The notes: generated by a model not told the origin, from the letters alone. 51,839 bases of DNA from Opitutia bacterium UBA7350 (GCA_949524905.1 CATINC010000004.1:1-51839), one strand, 5' to 3'; numbered from the stretch's first letter, positions 1 to 9,134 are shown. Numbers and translations are program-made.

Positions 1-20
1 CAAAAATACACACCATTTGC

Positions 21-32
21 GGTATAAATACC
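21..32. promoter_or_regulatory. Palindromic operator candidate 1 (GGTAT-AA-ATACC)
   Basis: GGTATAAATACC has perfect 5-bp arms around a 2-bp centre. Its centre lies exactly 20 bp from that of the second palindrome, about two helical turns. A dimeric regulator could therefore bind both on one DNA face. The adjacent LacI-family gene is the obvious candidate ligand, but this is inference. Confidence 0.45.
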
Positions 33-40
33 CACTAACT

Positions 41-52
41 GGTATATATACC
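41..52. promoter_or_regulatory. Palindromic operator candidate 2 (GGTATATATACC)
   Basis: GGTATATATACC is a perfect 12-bp palindrome with the same GGTAT/ATACC arms as the element at 21-32. The TATATA core could double as a -10 element for a leftward gene outside the window. A binding protein would then occlude the promoter. Confidence 0.45.
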
Positions 53-108
53 AAAATACCGTTAATTGACGCTAATTTGTCGCCAAAATACTATTTGCCT
101 TCAATGCT

Positions 109-1137
109 TTAGCAACCAGAGGGCGTAGCGGTGGATTCGCGTTTTAGGATCGAGCTCTTATGGCAGATAAGTTCTGCTTTTGGTTGAGGTGACTTTTCCT
201 CAATGGCTTTGAGAAGGGTGCGAATGGCATCGCCCCCGATTTTTTCCCAAGGGATGGCAACAGTAGTCATCAAAGGAATGGTCAAACTACTGATACGTTC
301 ATCAGTCATCCCGACAATGGAGAGTTGATCGGGTACGCTAATTTTCATCGCGTGGGCCACCTGAAGAGCACAAGCAGCAATGGTATCATTAGCGCACAGG
401 ATCGCGCTTGGTTTATTTTTATTTGTAAGAAGAGCTCGGGTTTTGTTGCGGACCTTTTCAAGATCCCAATCGGTTAGTAGAATCGGGCATTCTTTGGATT
501 CCAAATGGTGTTTATGGAGGCAATCAGTGAAAGCTTGGCAACGCTCACGACTGGCTTCAGAGAGTTCATCACCGCCAAGGTGTGCAATCTTTTGATGACC
601 GAGAGCGATCAGGTTTTGCATCAGTTGCTCGACCCCTCCTTGGTTATCGGACTCGACGCGTAAATGGGGAAAAGTAAAGGCGCAATTAGAACTTGCGACG
701 GCAACTTTATAGCGTTCGGTTGCCGTTTTAAAGAAGGAGTCTGTTTCGGGGGTGGGGTTGATATTACAACAAAAGAGACCTTCAATGCGAGAACCTAAAA
801 GCGATTCAAGCGCGAGTTTTTCTTCGGCGGCACCGCGGACGGCTTCGATGCGGAGGCGATAAGGGGAGCCCTTGAGTGCCTGAAGGGCGCCGACCATGAT
901 TCGAGCTCCCCAACCTTCAGAAAGTGCGCTGCTGATCATGCCGATTGTCATGCTTCGCCCTTCTTTCATGCTGAGGGCGTTTTGGTCTGGGACATAGCCT
1001 AAATCTTTAGCGCAAGCGCGGACCCGTAGAGCGGTTTTTTCTGAAATGCCGAGTTTTTTATAACGGTTATTGAGGATAGCGGAGACCGTGACTCGTGAGA
1101 GTTCAAGTTTAGCGGCGATATCCCGTATTCTAATCAT
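109..1137 (-). CDS. LacI/GalR-family transcriptional regulator
   Basis: 342 residues, the usual LacI-family length. Residues 3-25 form the DNA-binding helix-turn-helix (IRDIAAKLELSRVTVSAILN), followed by the hinge (about 45-60, GYVPDQNALSMKEGRS). From about residue 64 comes a periplasmic-binding-protein-like effector domain, with the typical ILCANDTIAA and SIVGMTDE stretches. The ATG at 1137 gives a canonical N-terminus. The gene is divergent from the beta-propeller glycosidase at 1242, with about 100 bp between them, and sits at the edge of a galactan-degradation block. A local sugar-responsive repressor or activator of that block is the likely role. The effector is unknown; a galactan-derived oligosaccharide or monosaccharide is inferred only from context. 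Confidence 0.93.
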   Translation of the reverse strand: MIRIRDIAAKLELSRVTVSAILNNRYKKLGISEKTALRVRACAKDLGYVPDQNALSMKEGRSMTIGMISSALSEGWGARIMVGALQALKGSPYRLRIEAVRGAAEEKLALESLLGSRIEGLFCCNINPTPETDSFFKTATERYKVAVASSNCAFTFPHLRVESDNQGGVEQLMQNLIALGHQKIAHLGGDELSEASRERCQAFTDCLHKHHLESKECPILLTDWDLEKVRNKTRALLTNKNKPSAILCANDTIAACALQVAHAMKISVPDQLSIVGMTDERISSLTIPLMTTVAIPWEKIGGDAIRTLLKAIEEKSPQPKAELICHKSSILKRESTATPSGC

Positions 1138-1203
1138 GCAGTTAAGGCAATTGTTTGACTGGTTTGAGGCAAGGTTAGAAAGCGTTAATCGTAATAAAAT
1201 CTA

Positions 1204-1239
1204 GGTATATAAACATGGCAGAGTCTTGACAGCTATACC
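1204..1239. promoter_or_regulatory. Operator half-sites and -35-like element upstream of the glycosidase
   Basis: GGTATA at 1204-1209 and TATACC at 1234-1239 are inverted half-sites identical to the arms of the palindromes at 21-52. A perfect TTGACA lies between them at 1226-1231, with TTTACT at 1248-1253 as a possible -10 (16-bp spacer). If this promoter is real, transcription would begin near 1260. The glycosidase would then have to start at the in-frame ATG at 1305 rather than at 1242. Confidence 0.35.
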
Positions 1240-1241
1240 CC

Positions 1242-2375
1242 ATGGGCTTTACTCGTATAAAGTTTGTGACTCTACTAAAGGTATTAGTTTTTTTCGTTCT
1301 AAATATGTTAACATCCTTATCTTCTAACTCAAACAGTACATCCGCATTTGAACAGCGCCTCAATCCACTGGGTAGAATACTGGAAATTGATGGATATCAT
1401 GTATGGTGTTGTACACCTATATACGGTCCTGATGGCAGGGTGCACGTATTCTACTCGCGTTGGCGTAACGAATACAAGTTTTCTGGTTGGGTATCGGCTT
1501 GCGAAGTTGCGCATGCGGTCGCAGATAAACCGGAGGGGCCGTATCAAGATTTAGGCGTCGTGCTGAAGGGAAGAGGAGGCAATGCTTGGGATTCTTGGGC
1601 GATACACAATCCAACTGTTCAAAAAGTAGGGGATCAATACGCACTGTTTTACATGGGTGCGGATGGCTCTGGACTCGACATCGAGCAAAGCGATTTACCG
1701 AATCTTACGGATGATGCTTATGCGGAATATTTCACGAAGTTGGTCTACAGTAAACGAATCGGTCTCGCTTTGGCAGACAGTTTGGATGGACCCTGGGAGC
1801 GCGTGAGCGATCGACCCATCATTGATGTAGGAGAATCTGGAGCATGGGACGATGCCGTGGTCAGCAATCCATCTTTGTTGCAGAATCCAAACGGGGAGTA
1901 TTGGCTTTACTACAAGGGGTGGGATCGGGATACCGGAGAACGTTACAATGGTAACCGCAAATATGGATTGGCGATCGCAAAGGGGATCAAGGGACCATAC
2001 CTAAAATGTGATAAAAACCCGCTGATTGATTTTTCCCACATGGGTGAGCGAGTGCAATGTGAGGATGCCTACACTTGGTATGACAAAACTAAAAGCGCGC
2101 CTTATCAGATGATCCTACGAGATATGGGTGTTTATAACCATGAGTATGGTTTATTTTTGGATTCAATTGACGGATTGGAATGGGGGAATCCTCAAATCGC
2201 CTATCGTGATGCCAAAGCATACTTTGACGAGGCCCTACCAGGGCTGGATCGACAAGGGCGGTTTGAGCGTCCACAGTTACTGATGGACGCAAAAGGCCAA
2301 CCGACGCATCTCTTTTGTGCCTATCAAGGAGGTCGGTTTGGTACCTGCAGTGGGGTTGTTTTAGAAATTAAATAA
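1242..2375 (+). CDS. Five-bladed beta-propeller glycoside hydrolase (GH43/GH117-like)
   Basis: 377 residues. The repeating pattern of short strands with aromatic and acidic motifs is that of a five-bladed propeller glycosidase: HVWCCTPIYGPDGRVHVFYS, NPTVQKVGDQYALFYMG, NPSLLQNPNGEYWLYYKG and, near residues 342-365, ERPQLLMDAKGQPTHLF. GH117 members remove terminal 3,6-anhydro-L-galactose from agar oligosaccharides. That would fit the GH86 and GH2 neighbours, but family membership cannot be fixed by eye. The ATG at 1242 gives a hydrophobic N-terminus (LLKVLVFFVLNML) resembling a signal peptide. The in-frame ATG at 1305 would give a cytoplasmic protein and fits the promoter candidate better. It is the first gene of the plus-strand series. 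Confidence 0.8.
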   Translation: MGFTRIKFVTLLKVLVFFVLNMLTSLSSNSNSTSAFEQRLNPLGRILEIDGYHVWCCTPIYGPDGRVHVFYSRWRNEYKFSGWVSACEVAHAVADKPEGPYQDLGVVLKGRGGNAWDSWAIHNPTVQKVGDQYALFYMGADGSGLDIEQSDLPNLTDDAYAEYFTKLVYSKRIGLALADSLDGPWERVSDRPIIDVGESGAWDDAVVSNPSLLQNPNGEYWLYYKGWDRDTGERYNGNRKYGLAIAKGIKGPYLKCDKNPLIDFSHMGERVQCEDAYTWYDKTKSAPYQMILRDMGVYNHEYGLFLDSIDGLEWGNPQIAYRDAKAYFDEALPGLDRQGRFERPQLLMDAKGQPTHLFCAYQGGRFGTCSGVVLEIK

Positions 2376-2453
2376 CAGTTACTTTCTGTAAAGAGTAAGT
2401 TCTGAAGTAAGCGATCTCAAGCATGAGATATTCCGAATGATTTTTATTTTATA
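2376..2453. other. Short spacer with a small hairpin
   Basis: The 78-bp gap between the propeller gene and the GH2 gene contains an inverted repeat ATCTCA-AGCA-TGAGAT at 2414-2429. A T-rich stretch follows about 10 bp later. It may act as an mRNA processing or partial termination hairpin between two genes of one transcript. No strong Shine-Dalgarno sequence precedes the GH2 start. Confidence 0.25.
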
Positions 2454-4988
2454 ATGCGCACGATTTTTCAATTTAATGCAGGCTGGAAGTTTCACCGGGG
2501 AGACCTTGAGGCGACGCATCACAACGCCATACATGCAAATCGTTTTAAGCGAGCTGAGTGGATGAAGGCGGGTAATCATGGTGTCGCACGCCTTGGATAT
2601 CCGGACGCTGATTGGGAAGCGGTGGAATTGCCGCATGATTTTGTTGTGTCGGGTGCTTTTTCTGAGGATGCAAACGCAGTTCATGGATCTTTGCCCACGG
2701 ATGTTGGTTGGTACCGCAAGACCTTTGAGCTACCAAGCGAGATTCGGGCTCAAAGGATACACCTTGAATTTGATGGGATTTACCGGGATGCCGAAATTTG
2801 GGTTAATGGGCATTTAGCAGGACGACATTTATCCGGCTACACTAGCTTCAGTTTAGATATTACGGAATTGTGTGACGCGGAAGGGCATAATGTTGTGGCG
2901 GTGCGTTGTGATGCACGGGAATTCGAATTGTGGTCTTATGAAGGCGGCGGGATTTACCGCGAGGTGCGATTGGTGGCCACCGATGCAGTGTCTGTACCGT
3001 ATAGCGGTACTTGTGTGCGTAGTTATTTTTTAAAGGAAGGGGATTTTTCTGAAGCAGGGGTGGATTGTAGTGCCTTGGTTGAAAATGCGGGACGCGAAGC
3101 AAGCGAGGTGGTGGTGGCTTTCAAGGTGTTTGAAGGTGATTCCGAGAAATTGGTAGCGCATACCAGTAATGCTATTGAAATTGAAAGTGGCGAACGGGTC
3201 ATCATGGAGGATCAGCTTGTCATAAAGAATCCTAAAGCATGGGGGGTTGATTCACCTGAGTTGTATCGATTAGAAACAGAATTGCGAACGGATGGTTCAT
3301 TGCTGGATATATATACGACATTTTTTGGAATTCGCTCGCTGCACTTTGATGCCGACAAAGGATTTTTCTTGAACGGAGAGCCCATGAAATTGAAGGGCGT
3401 TTGCAATCATCAGGATCATGCTGGGGTGGGGGTCGCCATGGTGCCAAGTCTGGACGCATGGCGTTTAGAGCAACTCAAGGCTATGGGATGTAACGCCATA
3501 CGCACTGCACACAATCCACCGGCGCCGCACTTGCTGGATCTCTGCGACCGCATGGGTTTTATCGTAATGAATGAGGCTCGCCTGCCCGGCACCTCGCCAG
3601 AATTGCTGGGGCAATTAGAATCCCTGATTTTACGGGACCGCAACCACCCCTCTGTCTGTCTTTGGTCTCTTGGGAATGAAGAGATGCTGATTCAGGAAAA
3701 CGCTACTGGCCCAAAGATTCTACAGCGGATGCAGTCACTGGCGCATGGTCTGGATCCTACGCGTCCTTGTATTTATTCTGCAAATTGCGACTTTAATGCT
3801 ATTTCAGAAAATTTTGAAAAAGAGGATTTTCACATCGATATATTTGGGGCGAATTACACCATGCGGAACGATGTTGATGGACGGCTAACAGCTGAGGAAG
3901 AGCGCTATGATGAATTTAAGGAAAAATTTCCTGATCGCATGTTGATTGCAAGTGAAAGCGGCGGCTCTGCTTCAACTCGCGGCTTATATGGGCAGGAATT
4001 TTACGAAGGAGAGACCTTGATGCCGCACCCCGAGGCAATAGGTGCAGATGCCCCGGTCTATTTAAATCCTAAACGTGCCGGTCAAGTAACTGCTTACGGA
4101 GAAACTTTAACACCTTGGGGTCGTTCCATCGAGGATACCTGGGAGGATTGCGCTCGGCGCGATTTTTTAATGGGCACATTTTTATGGACGGGTTTTGATT
4201 ATCGAGGGGAGACTTACCCCTTTTCGTGGCCAGCTGTGGTAACGCGTTATGGCTTGATGGATCTTTGTGGTTTTCCAAAAGACAGTTTTTATTATTATCA
4301 GGCTGAATGGACTCAGGAACCCGTTTTACATTTATTTCCGCATTGGAATTTAGACAGCGCAGAGGGCGAGATTGTAGATCTTTGGGCATACACTAATTGT
4401 GCCGAGGTGGAATTATGGCTGAATGGTTCGTCGCTGGGTAAGCTTAAGCGCGATGCTTACAGAAAACTAAATTGGGAGGTTCCCTATACTGCCGGTACCT
4501 TAGAAGCAGTGGGCTATGATGCTGGGGGTAATGCGTCCATTCGAACTACGATCGACACGACTGGAGCTAGCACTCAGGTGGAATTAGTTGCGGCAAGTTT
4601 AGGCCTCGAGGCTGACGGCCAAGTGATTGCTATTATCAATGTCAGTACAAGCGATGCCAAGGGTCGGAAAGTACCGACTGCTAATAATGCGATTAATTTT
4701 GAAATTCCAGAAACTGCAACCTTGCTGGGTGTTGGTAATGGTAATCCCACTAGCCACGAACCGGAACAGGTAGCTCGCCGTCAGCTTTTCAACGGAGCTG
4801 CTCAATTAATTCTTAGATGCCCGGCAAGTGCTGAATCCATGACGATCGAGGCGCATGCTACCGGCCTAAAGTCTGGAGCGTTAAAAATTGACCTTCCCAG
4901 GCTTGAATCGAAGCGTGCAAGTATTGGATCGTCTGAGGCAGGAGCATCCGATGCTGGTCGGTCAAATCCTGTGGACGGTTCACTCTAA
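2454..4988 (+). CDS. Glycoside hydrolase family 2 (beta-galactosidase-like)
   Basis: 844 residues with GH2 architecture: an N-terminal jelly roll (about 1-180, with FNAGWKFHRGD and WYRKTFELP), an Ig-like domain (about 185-295) and a TIM barrel (about 300-620). The catalytic acid/base is E409 in SLGNEE and the nucleophile is E501 in LIASESGG. A DUF4982-like sandwich (about 630-700) and a further Ig/invasin-like C-terminus follow. NAIRTAHNPPAP at 347-358 is the classic GH2 signature. GH2 enzymes hydrolyse terminal beta-linked sugars; in agar/porphyran loci they remove galactose from oligosaccharide ends. No signal peptide is visible at the N-terminus (MRTIFQFNAGWKF), which suggests a cytoplasmic exo-enzyme acting after import. 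The precise substrate is inferred from context. Confidence 0.92.
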   Translation: MRTIFQFNAGWKFHRGDLEATHHNAIHANRFKRAEWMKAGNHGVARLGYPDADWEAVELPHDFVVSGAFSEDANAVHGSLPTDVGWYRKTFELPSEIRAQRIHLEFDGIYRDAEIWVNGHLAGRHLSGYTSFSLDITELCDAEGHNVVAVRCDAREFELWSYEGGGIYREVRLVATDAVSVPYSGTCVRSYFLKEGDFSEAGVDCSALVENAGREASEVVVAFKVFEGDSEKLVAHTSNAIEIESGERVIMEDQLVIKNPKAWGVDSPELYRLETELRTDGSLLDIYTTFFGIRSLHFDADKGFFLNGEPMKLKGVCNHQDHAGVGVAMVPSLDAWRLEQLKAMGCNAIRTAHNPPAPHLLDLCDRMGFIVMNEARLPGTSPELLGQLESLILRDRNHPSVCLWSLGNEEMLIQENATGPKILQRMQSLAHGLDPTRPCIYSANCDFNAISENFEKEDFHIDIFGANYTMRNDVDGRLTAEEERYDEFKEKFPDRMLIASESGGSASTRGLYGQEFYEGETLMPHPEAIGADAPVYLNPKRAGQVTAYGETLTPWGRSIEDTWEDCARRDFLMGTFLWTGFDYRGETYPFSWPAVVTRYGLMDLCGFPKDSFYYYQAEWTQEPVLHLFPHWNLDSAEGEIVDLWAYTNCAEVELWLNGSSLGKLKRDAYRKLNWEVPYTAGTLEAVGYDAGGNASIRTTIDTTGASTQVELVAASLGLEADGQVIAIINVSTSDAKGRKVPTANNAINFEIPETATLLGVGNGNPTSHEPEQVARRQLFNGAAQLILRCPASAESMTIEAHATGLKSGALKIDLPRLESKRASIGSSEAGASDAGRSNPVDGSL

Positions 4989-5007
4989 ATTAAGAAAAAG
5001 GATCATT

Positions 5008-6771
5008 ATGAAATTCGTATTACAATTAGTATTGTTTTTTTACTGTAGCTTCAGCTTACAGGCTACTACTCAGCCAAATGTTGTCTTTATCCTCATTGAC
5101 GATATCTCGCATTATGGCATCTCAGCATACGGCGCCAAGCAGTTGAATTCCGAGCAGGGATTCTTTGAATCAGTCCCGGTGTCAACGCCGCATATTGATC
5201 GTTTAGCGAGTGAGGGATTGCTGGTAGAAAATGCTTTTACTTATGCTGTTTGTGAACCCACTCGCGTGGCTTTGATGACAGGTATGAATAACAACCGAAA
5301 TTTCATCGAGGCCAAGGCTTTGCATGAATCTCAAATCACCTTTAGCGATGTTTTTAAACGCGCAGGTTACGTCACTGGTATCACTGGTAAATGGAAGCAA
5401 TCGCGTGGCACCGCAGAAATTCACGGTCAACATTACGTCGAACAATTTAATTGGGACGAGGTACATTGCTTCGACCTGCTTTACGAGGGCGCTCGCCACA
5501 TTGATCCTAATTTTGTTATAAACGGTAAGATTTCCTGGTGTAATCAAGGAACCGATCCGGAGACTGGGCGACGTTATTATGGCCCAGATTTAGCCAACCG
5601 TTTCGCTTTAGATTTCATCGAGCGACATCGGGATGAGCCCTTCTTTCTTTATTATCCGATGTTGTTGGTGCACGACGAGCACACCCCTACACCCGATACA
5701 CAACCTGAAGAGCTCTATGACAAATTTGAGGTTATGACGCACACGGGCGTTCGCGCTGAGAATCAATATGGTGCCTTTAAAGGGGACGACCGGCGTTATT
5801 TCCCAGACATGATGGATTATATGGACAAGCTGATTGGAAGGGTAACGGACAAACTTGAAGCCCTTGGACTTCGTGAAAAAACCCTTATCGTGGTCATGGG
5901 GGATAACGGAACAAAGACCTGTTTTTCATATACTTTGGAGGATGGCAGTAAATACATCGGCGGAAAAGGTCATACCACGATGAATGGACTGCAGGTACCG
6001 CTCATTCTCTCCATGCCAGGTACGATACAGGAAGGATCACGCTATACAGGCTTAGTGAATTTAACGGATCTCTATCCGACGCTATGTGAATTTGCGGGAA
6101 TAACACTACCAAATGCAGATGCCGTGGACGGCCTTAGTTTTTGGCCACAAGCCAGTGGTCAGGATTCTAGCATTCACCGTGAGCACATTTATACATGGTA
6201 TAACGCTAATAAAGCCATGGCACAGACGGATAAATTGATTCGCTTTGCACACGAACCGGGATTCAAGCTTTATGCACCTGACGCTGGGCATCCTGAAGGG
6301 CGCTTTTTTGATCTACGAAGCGATCCTTATGAAAAAGCAAATGATTACAATAAGCGAGTTCACAAGGGCTTGGGGATTTATCACCATTCGGGCATGGATC
6401 GTAGCAATTTGAATGATGAACAGCAATCAGCTTACGATCGCTTGGGGAATATTATCAAACAACACGCCTATGTTCCCGTAAGCAGTGCAAAAATTTCACC
6501 TATCCGATCGCAGTTAAGGGTAGGGGAGAGTCGGCAATTGAGCGCTGAAATTTTCCCTGAAAATTCAACTCTACGCAATGTTATCTGGAAAAGTAGTGAT
6601 CCTGAAATTGCTAGCGTTGATAAATTCGGACAATTGCTGGTAAAGGAGTCCGGGGAGGTGGAAATCTTGCTGTATACTTGGGATGAAGTTCGTCCGCTTG
6701 CCGCAGGAAAGAAATCTGCCATTGATGCAGGCAGTTATGCGGATAAAGTTTTAATCAAAGTATATCGTTAA
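5008..6771 (+). CDS. Formylglycine sulfatase with C-terminal BIG2 domain
   Basis: 587 residues from the ATG at 5008, preceded by an AAAAAGGA stretch. A longer frame opens at 4888 but overlaps the GH2 gene and hides the signal peptide, so it is rejected. Residues 1-20 are a signal peptide (LQLVLFFYCSFSLQA). The metal-binding DD is at 31-32. The maturation motif is CEPTR at 82-86, in which C82 would become formylglycine. A second metal site is seen in VVMGDNGTKT. Residues about 489-587 form a bacterial Ig-like (BIG2) module (SSDPEIASVD, VGESRQLSAEIFP), unusual for a sulfatase and probably a binding or spacer domain. It hydrolyses a sulfate ester, here probably of a red-algal galactan, in the periplasm or outside the cell. 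It is 19 bp behind GH2 and 11 bp before GH86, so one transcript is likely. Confidence 0.92.
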   Translation: MKFVLQLVLFFYCSFSLQATTQPNVVFILIDDISHYGISAYGAKQLNSEQGFFESVPVSTPHIDRLASEGLLVENAFTYAVCEPTRVALMTGMNNNRNFIEAKALHESQITFSDVFKRAGYVTGITGKWKQSRGTAEIHGQHYVEQFNWDEVHCFDLLYEGARHIDPNFVINGKISWCNQGTDPETGRRYYGPDLANRFALDFIERHRDEPFFLYYPMLLVHDEHTPTPDTQPEELYDKFEVMTHTGVRAENQYGAFKGDDRRYFPDMMDYMDKLIGRVTDKLEALGLREKTLIVVMGDNGTKTCFSYTLEDGSKYIGGKGHTTMNGLQVPLILSMPGTIQEGSRYTGLVNLTDLYPTLCEFAGITLPNADAVDGLSFWPQASGQDSSIHREHIYTWYNANKAMAQTDKLIRFAHEPGFKLYAPDAGHPEGRFFDLRSDPYEKANDYNKRVHKGLGIYHHSGMDRSNLNDEQQSAYDRLGNIIKQHAYVPVSSAKISPIRSQLRVGESRQLSAEIFPENSTLRNVIWKSSDPEIASVDKFGQLLVKESGEVEILLYTWDEVRPLAAGKKSAIDAGSYADKVLIKVYR

Positions 6772-6782
6772 TTGTTACTCAA

Positions 6783-9134
6783 ATGACCATTTACCGCTCA
6801 GTAAAACATTTTTCTGTCTGGATGCTTGCGGCAACTTGTTTAATTGCCCTTGCGGAGGACGATCAAACATTGAATGACATTGAGCGCGCTCAGCAAATGC
6901 ATGAGAACTTTTGGGGAAAATTGCTAAAGCAATACGAAGTGGAATTTCGAACTCAGGCAAATTCACGAGAACAGGTTTTAACAGTTTTAAAAATATATGA
7001 AGGGCGTCGAGAGATTAGTGAAAGCACTCCCATACGAATCGCGGCGAACTTAGCTCCGTATTTTCGCAACTTCTCTTACTTTGAAATCGAAGGCGAAGGT
7101 CTCGATCAAATCGAGTCTGCTGCCTATAAAGTCAAAGAAGGGGGTTTCATTTATACCAATCCTCAATTCCAATCCGATCGCCTGATTCATATTCCTGGAG
7201 GGCATTACGCCGATTGGGATAAACAGGTCCAAACCATCCTCATTCAGGGGGAGGGAGTCATCACGGGATTACGTCTGGTTTCACTTGAGGGGATCGCATC
7301 TACATTTGATGCCAGTTCCTTTGTTTTACCAGAGAGTACGCAACCCTCTATTCGCGCTGTGTTAAAAGTAGATCCCCGCCTTGGACTTTCCATTGAGGGG
7401 GTTAGAACTTTACCGGAGGAGCGCTTTTATCGTTATTACAGTAACCCCAATGGTGATCGCTCAGGTATGGAGCCTTATTTCAAAGAAAAAGGCTTTCTAC
7501 CGGGGCGACAAATGTTGAAGCTCGCTCATGAACTTGAAACTCGTCACGGGACTTTCCGCCCACCTTTACTCAATGAGGATCAAGAGCGTGAAGGATACGC
7601 AGATCTCTCTATTTTTGAGCAGCGAAATTTTAATCATTATAAATCGGTTGATCCTGCTTTGCAGTTCGCGCAATGCTTTAATATCTGGCCGAGTTTTATG
7701 GAGGTAAAAATCGATGGTCACAAAAACGTATTAGGCACCCCTGATGTTATTTGTTTTGACGCTGCCGCAGAACTGGCTGCGGCTTATATTTCAGATGAAA
7801 TCAACGATAGCGGACGCAGCGCCAACTACTGGGAAGTTAAAAATGAGTCCGACATCACGCATGAGTGGACGTATCATGCTGTAAGCGGTTTTGATAGTTG
7901 GACGCTCTTGGGGGAATTCCACAATGGGCTTGCGCAGGCAATCAAGGAAGTTGATCCCAGCATCATGGTAGGCGGTCCTGCCTCGGCTTGGCCACGCATG
8001 GAGATGGGAGGTGGCGGTTTTAAGGTATGGGACAACCATCGTCGCTTCATGCAGGTAACGCGCGATTATTTAGATTTTTACTCACACCATTTCTATGACG
8101 TAGGCGTTAATTCCAGTTTCGATGCTCGAGGTGATCGTTACGAGGACTGGTTGCAGGGGCGCTTGGATTGCGTCTTAGATATGCTAGTAGCAGAAATGCG
8201 AAACACCAATAATATCAAACCGCTATTAATCACAGAATACGGCACACTCACGGGCGGTATTCGCGAAATCGACTATTGGTTGCGGGTAAACAATTACAGC
8301 AGCTTTATGTTTCAGTTTATGGAACGCCCTGGGGATTTCGAGTTAACCGTACCCTTTTTGCTTGGTTTTATGCATTGGGAGCCAGATTCCGGTTTTGCTC
8401 TTGTACGTAAGGATGCGCAAGGTGGCGGCTATCAATTGACGAAGAATGCTTACTTTCTTGATTTGTGGGAAGGGGTGGGTGGAGATTACCTCTATTTGGA
8501 GCCGATTCATCCCAAAGTACACAGTCTTGCTTGGAAAAAAGAAAAACGAATTTTTGTAGCGGTGAATAATCAATCAGGCGCCGATGTGAATCTACGACCC
8601 GAGCTCATACTACCCAAGGGCAACAAGGTCATTTCGATTCAGTACCGCCACCCAACCTATACAAATGGGCAATTTCAAATGCAGCGGGGTATTCTGACAC
8701 CTGAGAAAAGCCTGCGTATTCGCAATGCTGAAACCGCGATTCTTGAAATTCAAACGGAAGCCCTTATTCCGACCGTGCGTGTCCTAGAGCAACGCAGTTA
8801 CTACGCGGATCAAACCGCGATATTGCTTTCTTATGACACGCTGCTGGAGATTGACGTGCCAGAAGAAGCGCTTGAGCAGGCGCAATCCGCGACTCTCCGC
8901 ATGGGAATTCGAGATGCCAACGGACCAATAGGAACCATAGACGGGCAGTTCAACACGCATCCCTTCAGCGTGAGTTTGGAACGATTCAGCACGATGCAAA
9001 ACTTTTTTGAATATGTGGATGTGGAAATCCCAATTCAGAAGCTGAAAGAAAAGAATGTCCTGAGCCTAAATTTACCCCATTCAAGCACCTTCATCTCCCA
9101 CGCAAAGCTCATTATCGGGGCAGATGAGCCTTGA
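6783..9134 (+). CDS. GH86 beta-agarase/beta-porphyranase-type endohydrolase
   Basis: 783 residues. A signal peptide (SVWMLAATCLIALA, cleavage near 24) indicates export. The catalytic region begins near residue 195 with PEERFYRYYSNPNGD at 211-225, a GH86-type start. The acid/base is E355 in YWEVKNESD and the nucleophile is E485 in LLITEYGTL. The conserved DFYSHHFYDV and GFMHWEPD lie in the TIM barrel (to about 560). Two C-terminal beta-sandwich domains follow. GH86 enzymes cut internal beta-1,4 linkages in agarose or porphyran, giving oligosaccharides for the exo-enzymes. This is the clearest substrate marker in the window. The N-terminal 25-190 stretch is not assigned. Agarase and porphyranase activity cannot be separated by reading the sequence. 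Confidence 0.86.
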   Translation: MTIYRSVKHFSVWMLAATCLIALAEDDQTLNDIERAQQMHENFWGKLLKQYEVEFRTQANSREQVLTVLKIYEGRREISESTPIRIAANLAPYFRNFSYFEIEGEGLDQIESAAYKVKEGGFIYTNPQFQSDRLIHIPGGHYADWDKQVQTILIQGEGVITGLRLVSLEGIASTFDASSFVLPESTQPSIRAVLKVDPRLGLSIEGVRTLPEERFYRYYSNPNGDRSGMEPYFKEKGFLPGRQMLKLAHELETRHGTFRPPLLNEDQEREGYADLSIFEQRNFNHYKSVDPALQFAQCFNIWPSFMEVKIDGHKNVLGTPDVICFDAAAELAAAYISDEINDSGRSANYWEVKNESDITHEWTYHAVSGFDSWTLLGEFHNGLAQAIKEVDPSIMVGGPASAWPRMEMGGGGFKVWDNHRRFMQVTRDYLDFYSHHFYDVGVNSSFDARGDRYEDWLQGRLDCVLDMLVAEMRNTNNIKPLLITEYGTLTGGIREIDYWLRVNNYSSFMFQFMERPGDFELTVPFLLGFMHWEPDSGFALVRKDAQGGGYQLTKNAYFLDLWEGVGGDYLYLEPIHPKVHSLAWKKEKRIFVAVNNQSGADVNLRPELILPKGNKVISIQYRHPTYTNGQFQMQRGILTPEKSLRIRNAETAILEIQTEALIPTVRVLEQRSYYADQTAILLSYDTLLEIDVPEEALEQAQSATLRMGIRDANGPIGTIDGQFNTHPFSVSLERFSTMQNFFEYVDVEIPIQKLKEKNVLSLNLPHSSTFISHAKLIIGADEP

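Larger units (their letters stand above)
1..108. other. Intergenic region at left window edge
   Basis: No gene is visible between the left edge and the stop codon of the LacI-type regulator. The stretch is AT-rich and holds two palindromes, listed separately. The regulator is read leftwards, so this DNA lies between it and a gene outside the window. The palindromes may control that unseen gene. Confidence 0.5.

Noticed and set aside
4888-5007. Upstream extension of the BIG2-sulfatase frame
   Set aside because: It overlaps the end of the GH2 gene and buries the signal peptide; the ATG at 5008 has an upstream purine-rich site and a normal export signal.
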